64,000 nt of DNA from Voacanga thouarsii (Eukaryota > Streptophyta > Magnoliopsida > Gentianales > Apocynaceae). Made by a program: the position numbers and the translations under genes. The notes beneath the pieces are model-generated. The model saw only the letters and a program-made list of their open reading frames with translations, had not been told where the DNA came from and searched no databases. The stretch spans positions 4,309,001-4,373,000 of the forward strand of contig JANUWF010001783.1 in the NCBI GenBank assembly GCA_026120185.1, given 5' to 3'. Below, one piece after another: positions 33,504 through 45,240 of the stretch; the stretch's first letter is position 1, and every line of letters begins with the position of its first letter.

Positions 33504-35015
33504 TAATAGGGGCTAAATTAGTCATACTTTTCCTAGTTATTTGAGGTTCTTTTGTGATATATTTTATTCAATAATTAGTCATATTCCTTCATATTTGATA
33601 TTTTACCCTTGAAAAGGTATTTTGTTCATTGTTTCAGATTTTTGGGGTAAAACGAAGTAAAAACGTCGCAAAACAGAATAGAGGCGACACCAGTTGGGAC
33701 AGAGGAATCGGCGCCAGCCATGCACTAGTTGCATGAACTTTGAAGTGACGAAAAAATTGGTGAAACAGAGCGGAACAGAGTGGAATTGGCGCCGGCTCTA
33801 GTAGCTAAGGCGGCGCTAGCTGCATTCTAGAATATATTGTGCGGAATTCAAGAAAAAATCGGTGAACAATTGGAGAAACAGAACACAACCGACGTCGGCT
33901 CTGAGAGTCAAGGCGGCGTCGGCTGTGCCCTAAAGTTAAGGTGGTGCTTTGATTTTTCTATGCGATTTTTGATAATCTATGCAGTTTTAGTATCTTCCAA
34001 CTTCTACTCGACCAAGAACATTACACCAACGAATTTAGGCTCCTTCCAAGCCAAAAAATAGAGGAAAAACACAAGGGAAAAGTGGAAAATTCATTGATCA
34101 ATATAGAAAATCACTCAATCAAATGAGGAATTCTTCAATTCAAGAAGGGTTGTGAAAGAAGGTCTTCAAAGGAAGAAGAAGAAGGCTTGTCTATGAGTGC
34201 TTTCTTTTAATTTGTTTTCTTTTTCTTGACAATGATGTATTAATTGTTTTATTATAATTTGACATTATTTTAGATAGGCATAATTTTTAGAGTTATTTAA
34301 TTTTTTGATTAATTAATTGTTATTCTTGGTATTTGATTACTTGTGCTTATTACGAGATTAATTGGTTGGGTCTTTCCATTAACTTGCTTGGACAAAGGGG
34401 TTGATGGCGGTTTCTATTCATTTGTTTCATATTTGTTAGCTCTTACCTTGCTTGGACAAAGGGATTAAGAGTAGGGACAAAATAATTCAAGGTTAATTAA
34501 TGTCTGCCAGGATATGAATTCATTGGTTAATTTCATGTGTAATTTACCAGGAATGGGAATTAAATCAAGGACTATGATTAATGCATCTTTTGGGTAAGAC
34601 TAGTTAAGACAGGATATGTGATGCTAAGTTACCTAGAAGATAGGGATTCATGGATTGGACAAAGAAGTGAATCTATATTATCCTTCATGATGCCAAGAGA
34701 ATAATTAGTTATGATAATGATTAAGTACTTTAGATTATGTTTGTCAAAACAATTGTTTAAGTTACATAATTCTCCATCCTTGACATGTATATATTTTTAT
34801 TTTCTTATATTTTTCTTTTTATTTTGTTTTTTTACCTTATGGAGTTGGTTAAACAATGAAAAAAATGTGATTAGTGTATACTTGTTTCTGGAAGATCGAC
34901 ACTCGTTTGAACCCTATGCTATGTTTAATGATGAGTACGCTTGCTCATAATGTAAACTTGATTGGGAATGTGCTTATTTTTATATGATTTTTATACCCAA
35001 ATAAATACGAATCTA
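33504..35015 (+). repeat. G1 5' LTR
   Basis: It starts TAATAGGGGCTAAATTAGTC (TG mutated to TA) and ends AATCTA before the primer site. It contains several GC-rich GGCGCC boxes near 33680-33930 and a likely downstream polyadenylation region. It is collinear with 39479-40946, 48293-49716 and 52842-54370. Confidence 0.9.
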
Positions 35016-35020
35016 GTTTT

Positions 35021-35037
35021 TGGCACCATTGTAGGGG
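35021..35037 (+). promoter_or_regulatory. G1 primer-binding site, degenerate tRNA-Asp type
   Basis: TGGCACCATTGTAGGGG corresponds to TGGCGTCGTTGCCGGG in G2 and to TGGCGCCGTTGCCGGGG, the complement of the 3' end of plant tRNA-Asp. Several C-to-T and G-to-A changes are seen, the pattern expected of methylated, silenced elements. Confidence 0.75.
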
Positions 35038-35417
35038 AATAATGTCATGAAAGCTTGGATTTTGTTGATTTAACCATATAAATATGTAAATAGGTAAATA
35101 TGTGAATATGTAATTATGTCCAATTGTTCTTTTTGCAAAAAGGTGCCATCTTTTGTATCCTGTGTATCTTCTGTATACCTTTGTAATCTAACTTACTAAC
35201 TTTGACTTGATTGACTAACATACTTCATGTTGTGTTATAAATACTATTGACTTTATTGTTTAGGTAGCTTGTGAATATATCTAGTGTGTTTGTGTGTGTG
35301 TGTGTTTCTATTCTTTGCTTTTACCTTTTTATTTTGTTTTTTTTCTCTTGTCTTTGTTTTTCTATTATTTTTGTTTGTTTTTCTTTTCTTTAATTTTGGT
35401 GCAAGGTTGATATCATC

Positions 35418-36334
35418 ATGGACAATTATTTTTGGGCACAAAATCAAAGGAGTTACAATGATGCTAGATTGGAAAGATTACAAGCTTGCATTAATGTTCT
35501 TAGTGAGACGTCATTAATAACATTGGTGAATTCTCTTGTTGCCAAAACAAATTCATCTGTTCAGTAGCATGAAGAAGCGTTTCAACGATTGAGCTGTCAA
35601 TGAACACAACTAGCCAAGTTGGGTGAGGATGCCTTAAAGGCCCATATACTTGAACAAGAGAATCTCCAAGGAAATGAGAGAGGATATGAGGACCAATTGT
35701 TCAATGTGAAAAGGGAGGTATTCAATTCTATTTTACGTGCTAATAATTCTAATCTCTCTTCATCACATGATTTTTTTTAGGTTTCTCTTAATTCTTGGAG
35801 AATAAGGGTCCAAATGATGTTGTGTTAAATTTATCATGCCTCAAGGAGTTGGATCTTTCAATGCTACATCATAAGAAACCCTTTGAAGATGTTGACGAAC
35901 TCTACCCTTCACCCCAATTTCAGGGAGGTAACTTAGTTTTTGTAGACCATGCCTTGAAAAGTAAGGATTTCTTGATCTCATCTTTAAGAACTCAAATACT
36001 AAGTTTAAAGGGGAATTCTAATTAGGAACATTCTTTTGAAGGGATAAAAGGTTATTTCAAGTTTGATACATTCTTTAGAAACCATGTGCACTTATATGTT
36101 GACAAAAATATTTGTGTGTCTAAAGAAATGTTAGAGATAGAGGTTTATGTGTTTTGCTTTAGTAAGAAAAATTATGTTCATAAACCTTTTATTTTTCAAA
36201 AACCCCTCTCCATTCTACATTCATCATGCCTATCTTCTATGTTGAGCTTTGATTTCTTTTCAAAAGGTTTGATGAGGAAGCATGATGAATGTAAAAAGTT
36301 TTTGTTTCATTTTTATTTTAGTCTTTTTCTTTAG
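35418..36334 (+). pseudogene. G1 internal reading frame of unknown function
   Basis: Starting at ATG 35418, the frame reads MDNYFWAQNQRSYNDARLER and continues through VNSLVAKTNSSVQ. After stops and shifts it continues with PFEDVDELYPSPQFQGGNLV (35795-36025) and HLYVDKNICVSKEMLE plus VYVFCFSKKNYVH (36086-36334). The same residues, with different breaks, occur in G2 at 50110-50999, so this was once a protein. No zinc knuckle, protease or polymerase motif is present and I do not recognise the family. A highly diverged gag or an accessory protein of a partner element are possibilities. Confidence 0.55.
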
Positions 36335-37207
36335 CTTGTTTTCTTTTATTTAGGTTTGTTTTTATTTTAGTATTATTTTCCTTGTGCTTTTATTTGTGTT
36401 TTGTTTTATAGGAATAAAGTCCTCTTGGACAAGCCATTCTCTTTACCTCAAGTTTGGATATCTATTGGAATATTATTGCACTTGGGAAGTATTACTTAAA
36501 CTTTTACCCCTTTATTTTTTTTGGTCCCTTTGGAGATGCTTTCTTGTGTTTATTTTTTACAAAGGAGGACATTGTCCAATTTAAGTGTAGGAGAGTGGTT
36601 TGGTGATATTCTTTGTCCAAGTTTTTATCAATTTTATTTTGAGCACAAAGTTTAAAAAATTGGAGCTACTCCGTCATGGAAGTAATTTCTTTCTTCTTTT
36701 TTCCCATTTATTTTTGGTCCCATGGCATTGTTTCTTTCTTGTTCTATTTATTTGACCATTGAGGACAATGTCCAGTTTAAGTGTGGGGGAGTGATTTGAT
36801 TGATAATTCTTCTATGCATATACTTTATCCTTCTTGTGAGAAATGAGCAAAATTTTCAAAATTTTTTCTGACTTTCTTTGAGATTTCAAGTTATATTTTT
36901 AATACATGTCTTTATGATGGATTATAGAGCATATTTTCTAGATCATTTATGGCTTATGCATGACTTTTTGCATGCATTTGGACGAAGTAGTTCTTGATCA
37001 AATGCTTTGCATTGTTCTTAAACCTGTTTTTCTACTAAGATTCATGGAGCATTTTAGAACTTACTTGAATACCTCTCAAGGCAAAATAAGAAAGACAATC
37101 ATGATTTAACTTAGGGATGATGGTGATAGGCCTTCTTTGGATAGTTTGAGCTTTTCAAGCCTACTTATTGTTATATTATCCCTAGTGCCTATTTTGAGCC
37201 TAAATTG

Positions 37208-38411
37208 TAGGGGCGGCAATATTGAACACGACACGAACATGACACAGTTATAGCGGGTTAGGGTTGGGGTTTTGCGGGTTTGGGTCGAAACAAGTCGACC
37301 CATTTAACTTTAAACGTGTACAGGTCATAAACGGGTTCAACCTGTTTTAACCCGTTTCAACCCGCGAACCCGTTTAACTTTTTTTAATATTTATATTTAA
37401 TACTTTTTGTAATACCCTACAAATTTTACAATAGAAAATTAGATAATTTAATTTTTTACATAAATTAATTGAATTAAATTTTATTATATGAATTAATTAA
37501 ATTATTTGTGTGTCTATTTTGTTTAATTATATGAGACATTTTAAAGAAAATAAATGATGTTAATGTGGTTATTTGCTTGATATATAGTAAATGAATCATT
37601 CTTAATTAATTATTATTTAGTGTCTATAATAATAATATTAGTACGAGTTGGTAAGCAACGACCTTACGCAAGTCTAAAGGGAAATGTTAGACCTTTAGGA
37701 AATAACGTATGTAATATGCCTATAGGCCGAATCGAATATAGAATGAAAAGAAGCTCGTGTGGTGCATTTACCAGAGGGTAAGGTTCACTCAGCATCGATT
37801 GACCAGTTCGTATACTATGCTATTTCTGACATTGGGACAAAGACAATTTGAATTACACCCTACAATGACAAGCCTTCCTTTCGTGCTCGTTTTTTGCTCT
37901 CCATTTGCTCTTTAAAATTCCTAGCATGCTACGAAAAAATTGTTGTTCTAAATATCTAGAGAAAATAATTTTTTGACTAATCCAATTTTATTGCAAAATT
38001 ACATTTGTTTAGATTTTTAAGATTAAATCTTATGAATTTATTAAGATCTCTAAATATTTAGTGGGATGGTTTGTTATTTTATTGGTTATTTATGACTTTA
38101 CGGACTATTTTATTAGTTTTTTAATTTTATATAATTTGATTTGATTTTTTCAAATTTTTTGTGTAATGGTGCACAGATTGGCGGGTTTAGTAGGTATTCG
38201 GGTTGACGAATTTAGTAATTATCTATTTAACTTTTGTGTCTAATTGTATCATGTTATGTCAACCCGTTTTATAATACGAACATGACACGAAAATAAATGG
38301 GTTGACACGACACGTTTATTAATCGGGTCGTGTTCGGGTTGGCCTGTCAAGTGTAATTATCTCAAGTTGACACGACCCGCCAACCCGAACACAACACGAT
38401 TGCCACCCCTA
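37208..38411. mobile_element. Non-autonomous hAT element (1.2 kb) with 8-bp TSD
   Basis: Terminal inverted repeats TAGGGGCGGCAAT (left) and ATTGCCACCCCTA (right) are flanked by a perfect 8-bp duplication CTAAATTG (37200-37207 and 38412-38419), the TSD length of hAT elements. Subterminal regions are rich in ACCCGTTT and GACACGAC-type motifs in both orientations. No transposase is encoded. The sister element G2 shows the unoccupied site at about 51840 (GAGTCTAAATGGTTGATTTC), confirming the insertion boundaries. Confidence 0.95.
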
Positions 38412-38589
38412 CTAAATTGTTGATTTCTTTCATTAAAACTCGTCACAATACTTTGTCCATTGCTTGTTTTTGAGAGTTTGAATAATTTTCCAAATCTTTA
38501 TACTCTTGATGGATGAAAGTATATGTAAGAGAATGTTGAGGAAGAATAATTGAGAAAGATCATGCCTTATTACTTTCAGTTATGTAGTT

Positions 38590-38940
38590 GTGGTGAGCAA
38601 GAAAAAGAAAAGAAAGAGAAAAGAGGAATTGAAAACAAGAAAAGAAAAACAGAAAGCTGTTAGAAAGAATGGAAAGAGAAAAAAAAAAGTGAGAAAGAAA
38701 AGAACAGCAGCAGTAAAAACAAAAGAGGAGTGAAAGAAAGAAAATTGAAAGAAAAAGAGTGCAGAAAGATCACAAGAGGAATGATGGTTGAGCTGTAAAA
38801 GTTAAATTCATATCAACTCTTTGACATCATTCCTGAAAAGTCGAGTGATTTGGTGAAAAATAGAGAAGAATTGATGAAGAAAGTAAAAAGACGAGAAGAA
38901 GAAAAGAAACAAAAAGAAAAAAATACAGGATTTGCTTAAG
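38590..38940 (+). repeat. Purine-rich (GA) stretch in G1
   Basis: About 350 bases are composed almost entirely of A and G (AAGAAAAAGAAAAGAAAGAG and similar). A shorter equivalent lies in G2 at about 52020-52290. It lies upstream of the polypurine tract and encodes nothing. Confidence 0.8.
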
Positions 38941-39478
38941 TTGAGTTGTAATTGCTAAATAAGGTCATGGTTTGATTAATTTCTGGAATAGGAGAGCAAG
39001 AAGAGTTTGGAAATTATTGATTCATTTGTTTACCGTTTTCTTGTGAACTCTCAGTTTCTTTGATATTTGATTCTCCTATACCCTTCGTTTGATAAGCTAC
39101 ATTACAAGCCTTTAGCCTTACATTACAAGCTTGAAAGTCCTACTTGATCTAAGTAGAATCATGATATGTCTCGGATTAGTGGAGAGAGTGTATGAAAAGT
39201 AAACTTATGGAATGCATATTCTTTTTAAACTAAATTCTTTCCAATGGTTTAAGAATATTGTTAAGTATTGTGATGGTTCTACTAAGTCATTTATCATTTA
39301 TACAAGTCTTGCATTTGTTGTGAAAGATATGGTAGCATGTGTTTTATGCTCTTGAATGAAGAAAGCATTAGAGATATTGTTTTGAAATTGATTGAGTGAT
39401 TTGATGAAACCTTGTGTTTTCCTACTTATCTTTGATACTTTGCTTGAGGACAAGCAAAGAGCTAAGTGTGGGAGAATA

Positions 39479-40946
39479 TGATAAAGATTAAATTAGTCAT
39501 ACTTTTCCTAGTTATTTGAGATTCTTTTGTGATACATTTTATTCAATAACTAATCATATTCCTTCATATTTGACATTTTACCATTCGAAAGGTATTTTAT
39601 TCATTATTTCATATTTTTGGGGTAAAACGAAGCAAAAACGTCACCAAACAGAATAGAGGCGACGCCAGCTGGGACAGAGGAATCGGTGCCGGCCATGCAC
39701 TAGTTGCACGAACTTCGAAGAGATAGAAAAATTGGTGAAACAGAGCAGAACAGAGTGGAACCGGCGCCGCTCCAGTAGCTAAGGCGGCACCAGCTACATT
39801 CTGGAATACATTATGTGGAATTCAAGAAAAAATCGACAAATAATTGGAGAAACAGAACACAATCGGAGCCGGCTCCGAGAGCCAAGGCGGCGCCGGCTAT
39901 GCCCTGAAGTTAAGGCGGTGCTTTGATTTTTCTACGCGATTTTTGATAATCTGTGGAGTTTTAGTATCTTCCAACTTCTACTCGATCAAGAACATTACAC
40001 AAACGAGTTTAGGCACCTCTTAAGCCTATAAATAAAGGAAAAACACAAGGGAAAAGTGGAGAATTCATTGATCAACATAGAATATCACTCAATCAAATGA
40101 GGAATTCTTCAATTCAAGGAGGGTTGTGCAAGAAGGTCTTCAAAGGAAGAAGAATGAGGCTTGTGTATGAGTGCTTTCTTTTACTTTGTTTTCTTTTTCT
40201 TGACAATGATGTATTGATTATTTTATTGTAATTTGACATTATTTTAGATAGTAATGATTTTTAGAGTTATTTGATCTTTTGATTAATTGATTGTTATTCT
40301 TGGTATTTGATTACTTGTGCTTATTACGAGATTAATTGGTTGGGTCTTTCCATTAACTTGCTTGGACAAAGGGGTTAAGAGTAGGGAAAAAGAAATTCAA
40401 GGTTAATTAATGTCTGTCAAGATATGAATTTATTGGTCAATTTCATGTGTAATTTACCAGGAATAGGAATTAAATCAAGGATTATGGTTAATGCATCTTT
40501 TGGGTAAGACTGGTTGAGACAGGATATGTGATGCTAAGTTACCTAGAAGATAGGGATTCGTGGATTGGACAAAGAAGTGAATCTATATTATCCTTCATGA
40601 TGCCAAGGGAATAATTCGTTATGATAATGATTAAGTACTTTAGATCATGTTTGTCAAAACAATTGTTTAAGTTACATAATTCTCCATCCTTGACATGCAT
40701 ATATTTTTATTTTCTTATATTTTTCTTTTTATTTCGTTTTTTACTTTATGGAGTCGGCTAAACAATGAAAAAAATGTGATTAGTGTATACTTGTTCCTAG
40801 AGGATCGACACTCGTTTGAACCCTATGCTATGTTAATGATGAGTACGCTTGCTCATATGTGTAATTTGGGGTTAACGTTTTAATGTAAACTTGATTAGAA
40901 ATATGCTTATTTTTATATGATCTTTCTACCCAAATAAATACGTCCA
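39479..40946 (+). repeat. G1 3' LTR
   Basis: It begins TGATAAAGATTAAATTAGTC after the polypurine tract and ends near CGTCCA at 40946. Its right neighbour is again Copia-4 RNase H sequence. The precise right end is uncertain by a few bases. Confidence 0.88.
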
Positions 40947-41005
40947 TTTACAACTAGCTTGCATTCTTGTTTTCCATAAACTAAAAACATATCTTTAGCT
41001 CTTCT
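40947..41005 (-). pseudogene. Copia-4 RNase H, 59-bp island between G1 and Copia-3
   Basis: The minus strand encodes RRAKDMFLVYGKQECKLVVN, which joins the SYTNASF segment at 33503 on one side and the NILKYLR segment at 56222 on the other. It is the only Copia-4 sequence left between the two large insertions. Confidence 0.9.
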
Positions 41006-42803
41006 TGTTGGAAAATATGCCCTCTTAGATTAGGTTTTTGATGTAAATATCAAATGTTTTAATAAAAGAATTTATTTTTAGAAATTGTTTGTGAATTTAC
41101 ATTTTATTTTTGTACAATTTCATTTGAAAAAGACCCATTGTGTTTAAGTAAGTGGTCCATGTGAATGGAGGTCTTTCACAGTAAGGTATGGATCACGGAT
41201 TACTTAACACATAAACGTTCGCTCTTAACTAATTGATGAGAATGAGAATCTCATCATGTCTAGGTTATTATGTTATAAATTTCAAATGGGGAATGTCTTA
41301 CTTTTAGCCAGTGAGTAGTCCACTCACTTCATGACATAAGCGTATTTCGAATACGTAGAACAGGAACTGTAGTAGTGGTTTTTAAAAGTACTATATGGTA
41401 GAAACCTAGACTACTACTGCTACAGCATGGACTAGTACTCTATGACTTGAGTATGAATTGGTGGTCTAACGAAGTTGGAAGCGTGCACTTTGATATGCTA
41501 CAATTGAGGTTCTATCGTAGGACTAATATACTCCCATGTTAGGTATGTATGACTAATCAGTTAAGACAGACTTGTACAAGATAGTTTCTATACTGTATCG
41601 CTCATTGTGGTTGTCTGAATGATCTAAATATCCAGGACCCTGAGAAATATGACTTGGATGTTTACTTTAGGGTAGTTCCCTTGGAAAGCGGAAACAATCT
41701 AAGAAGTCATGAATCATTGGACTAGAAGCCTAAGGAAGGTAGATGTCATTTAGAGATGTGTTAATACATTTCTTCCTGTCTAATGTACGGCGATGTATAG
41801 AGGGGTATTTTTGTCATTACACCTATAGTTCGAAGACTTTGCTAACGCAGCATTGTCCTTGGGGTCAATATTTCATTATGGTGATATTAGAAAATATTTA
41901 AAATGCAAAATATAGCTATTTATATAGTAAGAGTATTTTGGTCATTTTAGTAGTCAAAGCGGTGTATCTTTTGGTCCCCAGTATAGACCGTGAGTCCTAA
42001 TTAAATACATGTTAAGGAATTGGTCTTAAATTAAATTAAATGAAATTTATTTTATTTAAGTAGTTTGATTTAATTATTAGGCTAGAATAAAATAAAGGTC
42101 CATGGAGAGAGAGAATTAATTAAATTAGTTTAGTGGGTTAATTAATTGTTCAGGGCTTTGGCCCAGTTTGAATAATTAAAAATTGACCTGGGACTAAACT
42201 AATACGGGCTTGTTAATTGGACTAATTTATTTGGGCTGAAAATTTAATTATTAATTGGACCATTTATTTGGTTCTAATTAGAATAATTAATTTAGTCCAA
42301 AAGGCTAAACTAAGAATCCAATGGTCCAATCCAGTTTAACCTAGTGTTTTATTTAGGTTAAACAGGAGAACAGATAGGCGTGGTTTTTCCAACATTGTTT
42401 TTTACTGCTTCTTCACTGGTGGAAAAAGAATGACACAGCCCTCTCTCTCTCTCTTTCTCAAACATATATTCCTTAACCCTATAAGTTGTTCACTAAATGG
42501 GATTAGGCAGCCATATATTGAAAGATCGAGAGATTGGCGTTCACCTACATGCACAGACGGAGTAGGAGGCTTGCAGGAATTGCACCAGAGGTTTCCACCA
42601 GCGCACCTACTCCGGTTCCACACATTCCGGTCCAGCCAACTTTGAGAACAAGAAGAAAATGTTAGAAATTTTTCACCTCGAAATCTATACAGAGCGGGAC
42701 CGGCGCCGGTTCCATTCGGATTGTTTCCTGTTCTTCAATTTTCTTCAAATTTTTTGCTTCCGTTGCATGCTTTGTTTGCTTTTTCCCTTTCTTTAAACCT
42801 TCA
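41006..42803 (+). repeat. Copia-3 5' LTR
   Basis: TGTTGGAAAATATGCCCTCT to TTTAAACCTTCA. It is collinear with 54413-56217 along the full 1.8 kb. A polyadenylation-like and CT-rich region lies near 42430-42470. A GGACCGGCGCCGG box lies near 42697. Confidence 0.95.
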
Positions 42804-42805
42804 AT

Positions 42806-42816
42806 TCGTATCAGAG
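42806..42816 (+). promoter_or_regulatory. Copia-3 primer-binding site (iMet type, mutated)
   Basis: TCGTATCAGAG lies three bases inside the LTR end and matches TGGTATCAGAG of the iMet site except for one base. Its position supports the LTR boundary. Confidence 0.75.
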
Positions 42817-44480
42817 AATGAAGATTTTGTGCAAATATAGGGAGCATGCATCTAGTTGAATAAAACTAGACATGTATGTGTGGTTAAACTGTGATCCTTC
42901 ACTGTTTTTAGTATGGATTGATTCTCTATTAAACCTTTCTGATGGAGAAATGGGTGAGATGTAATTTAGTTTTTCCTTAACAAATCGTATAAGCCCAATA
43001 TTAATGGGCATAGGCAATTGTTGGTTTTTGTTGATTTCATTGTATTTGGATTGAAATCGAAAAGCCAATGGAGGAAGAAAGTTGTAGAAAACCAGAAAGA
43101 AAGCAGAATAAAATCACAGAAAATTCTACAGGAAGAAGACCCAGACCGCAAGCGGCGCCAACTGGGGCTGTCGGAACCGACGTTGGCTCGGGTCTAGGAT
43201 CCGCTGGTCCCCCGCGAGGTCTGGTTCTATGCGGTGGGTGCTGTGGACGGCAGTATAGATGGGTGCTCGATCCAGTGCAATGGACCAAGGAGAAATTTTT
43301 ATTTTTCCTTGTAACTTTTCTTTCATTTTCTTTTTGGTTTTGGGGTCTATACCAGGCGAAGTTAAAATTTTTACAATAGTTAATATTCATGGAATATTTT
43401 TGCATGAAAAATATTAGTAAGGGATTTTAGGATTAAACAAGACCATTAATTAATTAATATATTTAATTATATTATTTGCGCACTTAAGTTTAAAATAGAA
43501 AAGCATAAAAACGTCTACTGTTTTCTAGCATGCTATTTGTTTTTAAAGTACCTATGTGCACGTTTTCTGAAAGACCAAAGTCTTTGGGAATATTTTTGAT
43601 AAGAAAATATTTTTTTACAAATTAAATGGTTATTTTAACTTGAACAAAAATTAATCCTTAGATATTTTGTCAAAGTATTTAATCCTTGACATAGAAAATA
43701 TATTAGATTTAGATATTTTTGTAAGTTAAAATAGAAATCCATTTTGTTTTATTTTGCACAAGAAAATTGTTTTGTCAAATAAACTTGAGGCTAAAGTCTC
43801 TAGAAAGTTTTAATTGAATTTTTTTAATTCATTAAATTTTTAACTTAAATAAAATTAGTCCATGAAAAAATCTCTCTGAGGGTGTATACCTTGACATAGA
43901 GATTTTAATGGATTTAGATATTTTATTTTTGAGTTAAGGGAAAACTTAATGGAAATTTTCAAAAAGATATTTTTCCAAAAAAACCCCTGTTTTAAAAGAC
44001 TAAGTAGGAGGGGGGTTCCAATGGCACCACGGCTTCCATCACGATCCTCATTAAAGATCGTGGGTCCCCTCGCGTCACCTTGGGAGTGAACCCGTATAAG
44101 ATAGGGATACCACAAAGATCTATATATAATGGAGGGATGTAATTAATAACCCGGAGCACATACTATGATCGGTCAGCCCCTCGTTGGAGGTTATAGTGCG
44201 AGGTATATCCATAAAAAATGAGAGGAAATGGCCATCCCCTCGATGGAGTTATCTTCTAGATCATTATATAGAAGGGAAATTAATTTGTAGTGGTTAACAC
44301 ACTTAGCTTATGGAACTATTAATCTTTCTAAGAAGCTATGTCAGTTTTTCTAAGAGCTAAATTAATATCAGTTTTGATAAAGTGCACAAATTTGTTCTGT
44401 TTTCACAAACTAAATCTTTTTCTTTTAATTTCGATTTTTCAGAAATAGTGGGAGGTTTTTTTAGTCTATTGGCCATTATT
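42817..44480. other. Copia-3 leader, non-coding
   Basis: This 1.7-kb stretch between primer site and gag is AT-rich with no supported protein. It contains a GC-rich patch with GGCGCC and CCCCGCGAGG words at 43140-43260. It also has diverged internal repeats (CCTTGACATAGA...GGATTTAGATATTTT at about 43685 and 43891; CCCCTCG(T/A)TGGAG at 44178 and 44234). Confidence 0.6.
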
Positions 44481-45240
44481 CTCAAAGTAAATAAGCTAAC
44501 GAAACCAAACTATGTGGACTAAAAGAGGAACCTGGGCATAATACTCACAGCTGAGGAGTATAAGTATATTCTTTACGAAACCTACCATGTTATCGATGAG
44601 GGTTCCACCACTGAAAAGCAAGAGACTGAGAAGGCGTGGAAGAAGGCTGACAAGATGGCTCATTGTTACATGTTGGCCTCTATGTCTAATGTGCTCCAAT
44701 CAAAACACGAGCACATGGCTTCGCATACAATATAAGTCAATCATTGACCACGATGTTCGCGGATAAGAGCCGGTCCGCAAGACAGGAGGCTCTTCGAACT
44801 ATCATAAACACTAAGATGGCTGAGAGAGCATCAGTCAGAGAGCATATGCTCAAAATGATTGCTGCTTTCGAGGAGGCAGAAATCTTAGGGGCTGTCATTC
44901 ATCCCGATAGCCAAGTGGACATGGTTATCGAATCTCTATCGAGTTCCTTTACTCAGTTCAAGTTGAATTACAACATGAACAAGTTAAACATGAGTTTAAC
45001 TGAGTTGATAAAGGAACTCCAAATGGCGAAAAAGGTCATGAAGCCACATTCAAAGGCTATGATTGCTCAGGGCCCAAGCCCAGAAAGTTCAAAAGGAAGA
45101 AAAGAAACGCAGCGGCTCAGCCCAAGACCCAGCCCAAAGACAAATCCAAAGGCAAGTGCTTCAAATGTAGACTGAAAGGATACTAAAAAAAGGAGTGTCC
45201 AGATCTTCAAGTAAAAAAAAAAAACCCTATAGGTAATGTT
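44481..45240 (+). pseudogene. Copia-3 gag, broken
   Basis: The first half, in a frame with stops near 44520 and 44730, gives KRNLGIILTAEEYKYILYET and WKKADKMAHCYMLASMSNVL. The second half (44744-45175) gives ASVREHMLKMIAAFEEAEIL, MNKLNMSLTELIKELQMAKK and a basic tail. The zinc knuckle is recognisable as KCFKCRLKGY with a stop before KKECPDL at about 45160-45210. It resembles Copia-2 gag (shared NKL.MSLTELMKEL), so Copia-2 and Copia-3 belong to related lineages. Confidence 0.9.

Larger units (their letters stand above)
33504..40946 (+). mobile_element. G1: non-autonomous Gypsy-like retrotransposon
   Basis: The element has LTRs at 33504-35015 and 39479-40946, a primer site next to the left LTR and a polypurine tract GAGCTAAGTGTGGGAGAATA before the right LTR. 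The internal region of about 4.5 kb encodes no gag, protease, integrase or RT. It carries instead a degraded frame of unknown function (35418-36334), a non-autonomous hAT (37208-38411) and a GA-rich stretch. It interrupts Copia-4 RNase H. The flanking bases GTAAC and CGTCC allow only an imperfect target duplication. G2 (48293-54370) is its sister copy. Confidence 0.9.

Noticed and set aside
42402..43405. Several frames of 60-120 codons in the Copia-3 LTR and leader
   Set aside because: They lie in LTR or leader sequence, overlap on both strands, and the corresponding frames in the 3' LTR are not conserved as protein.
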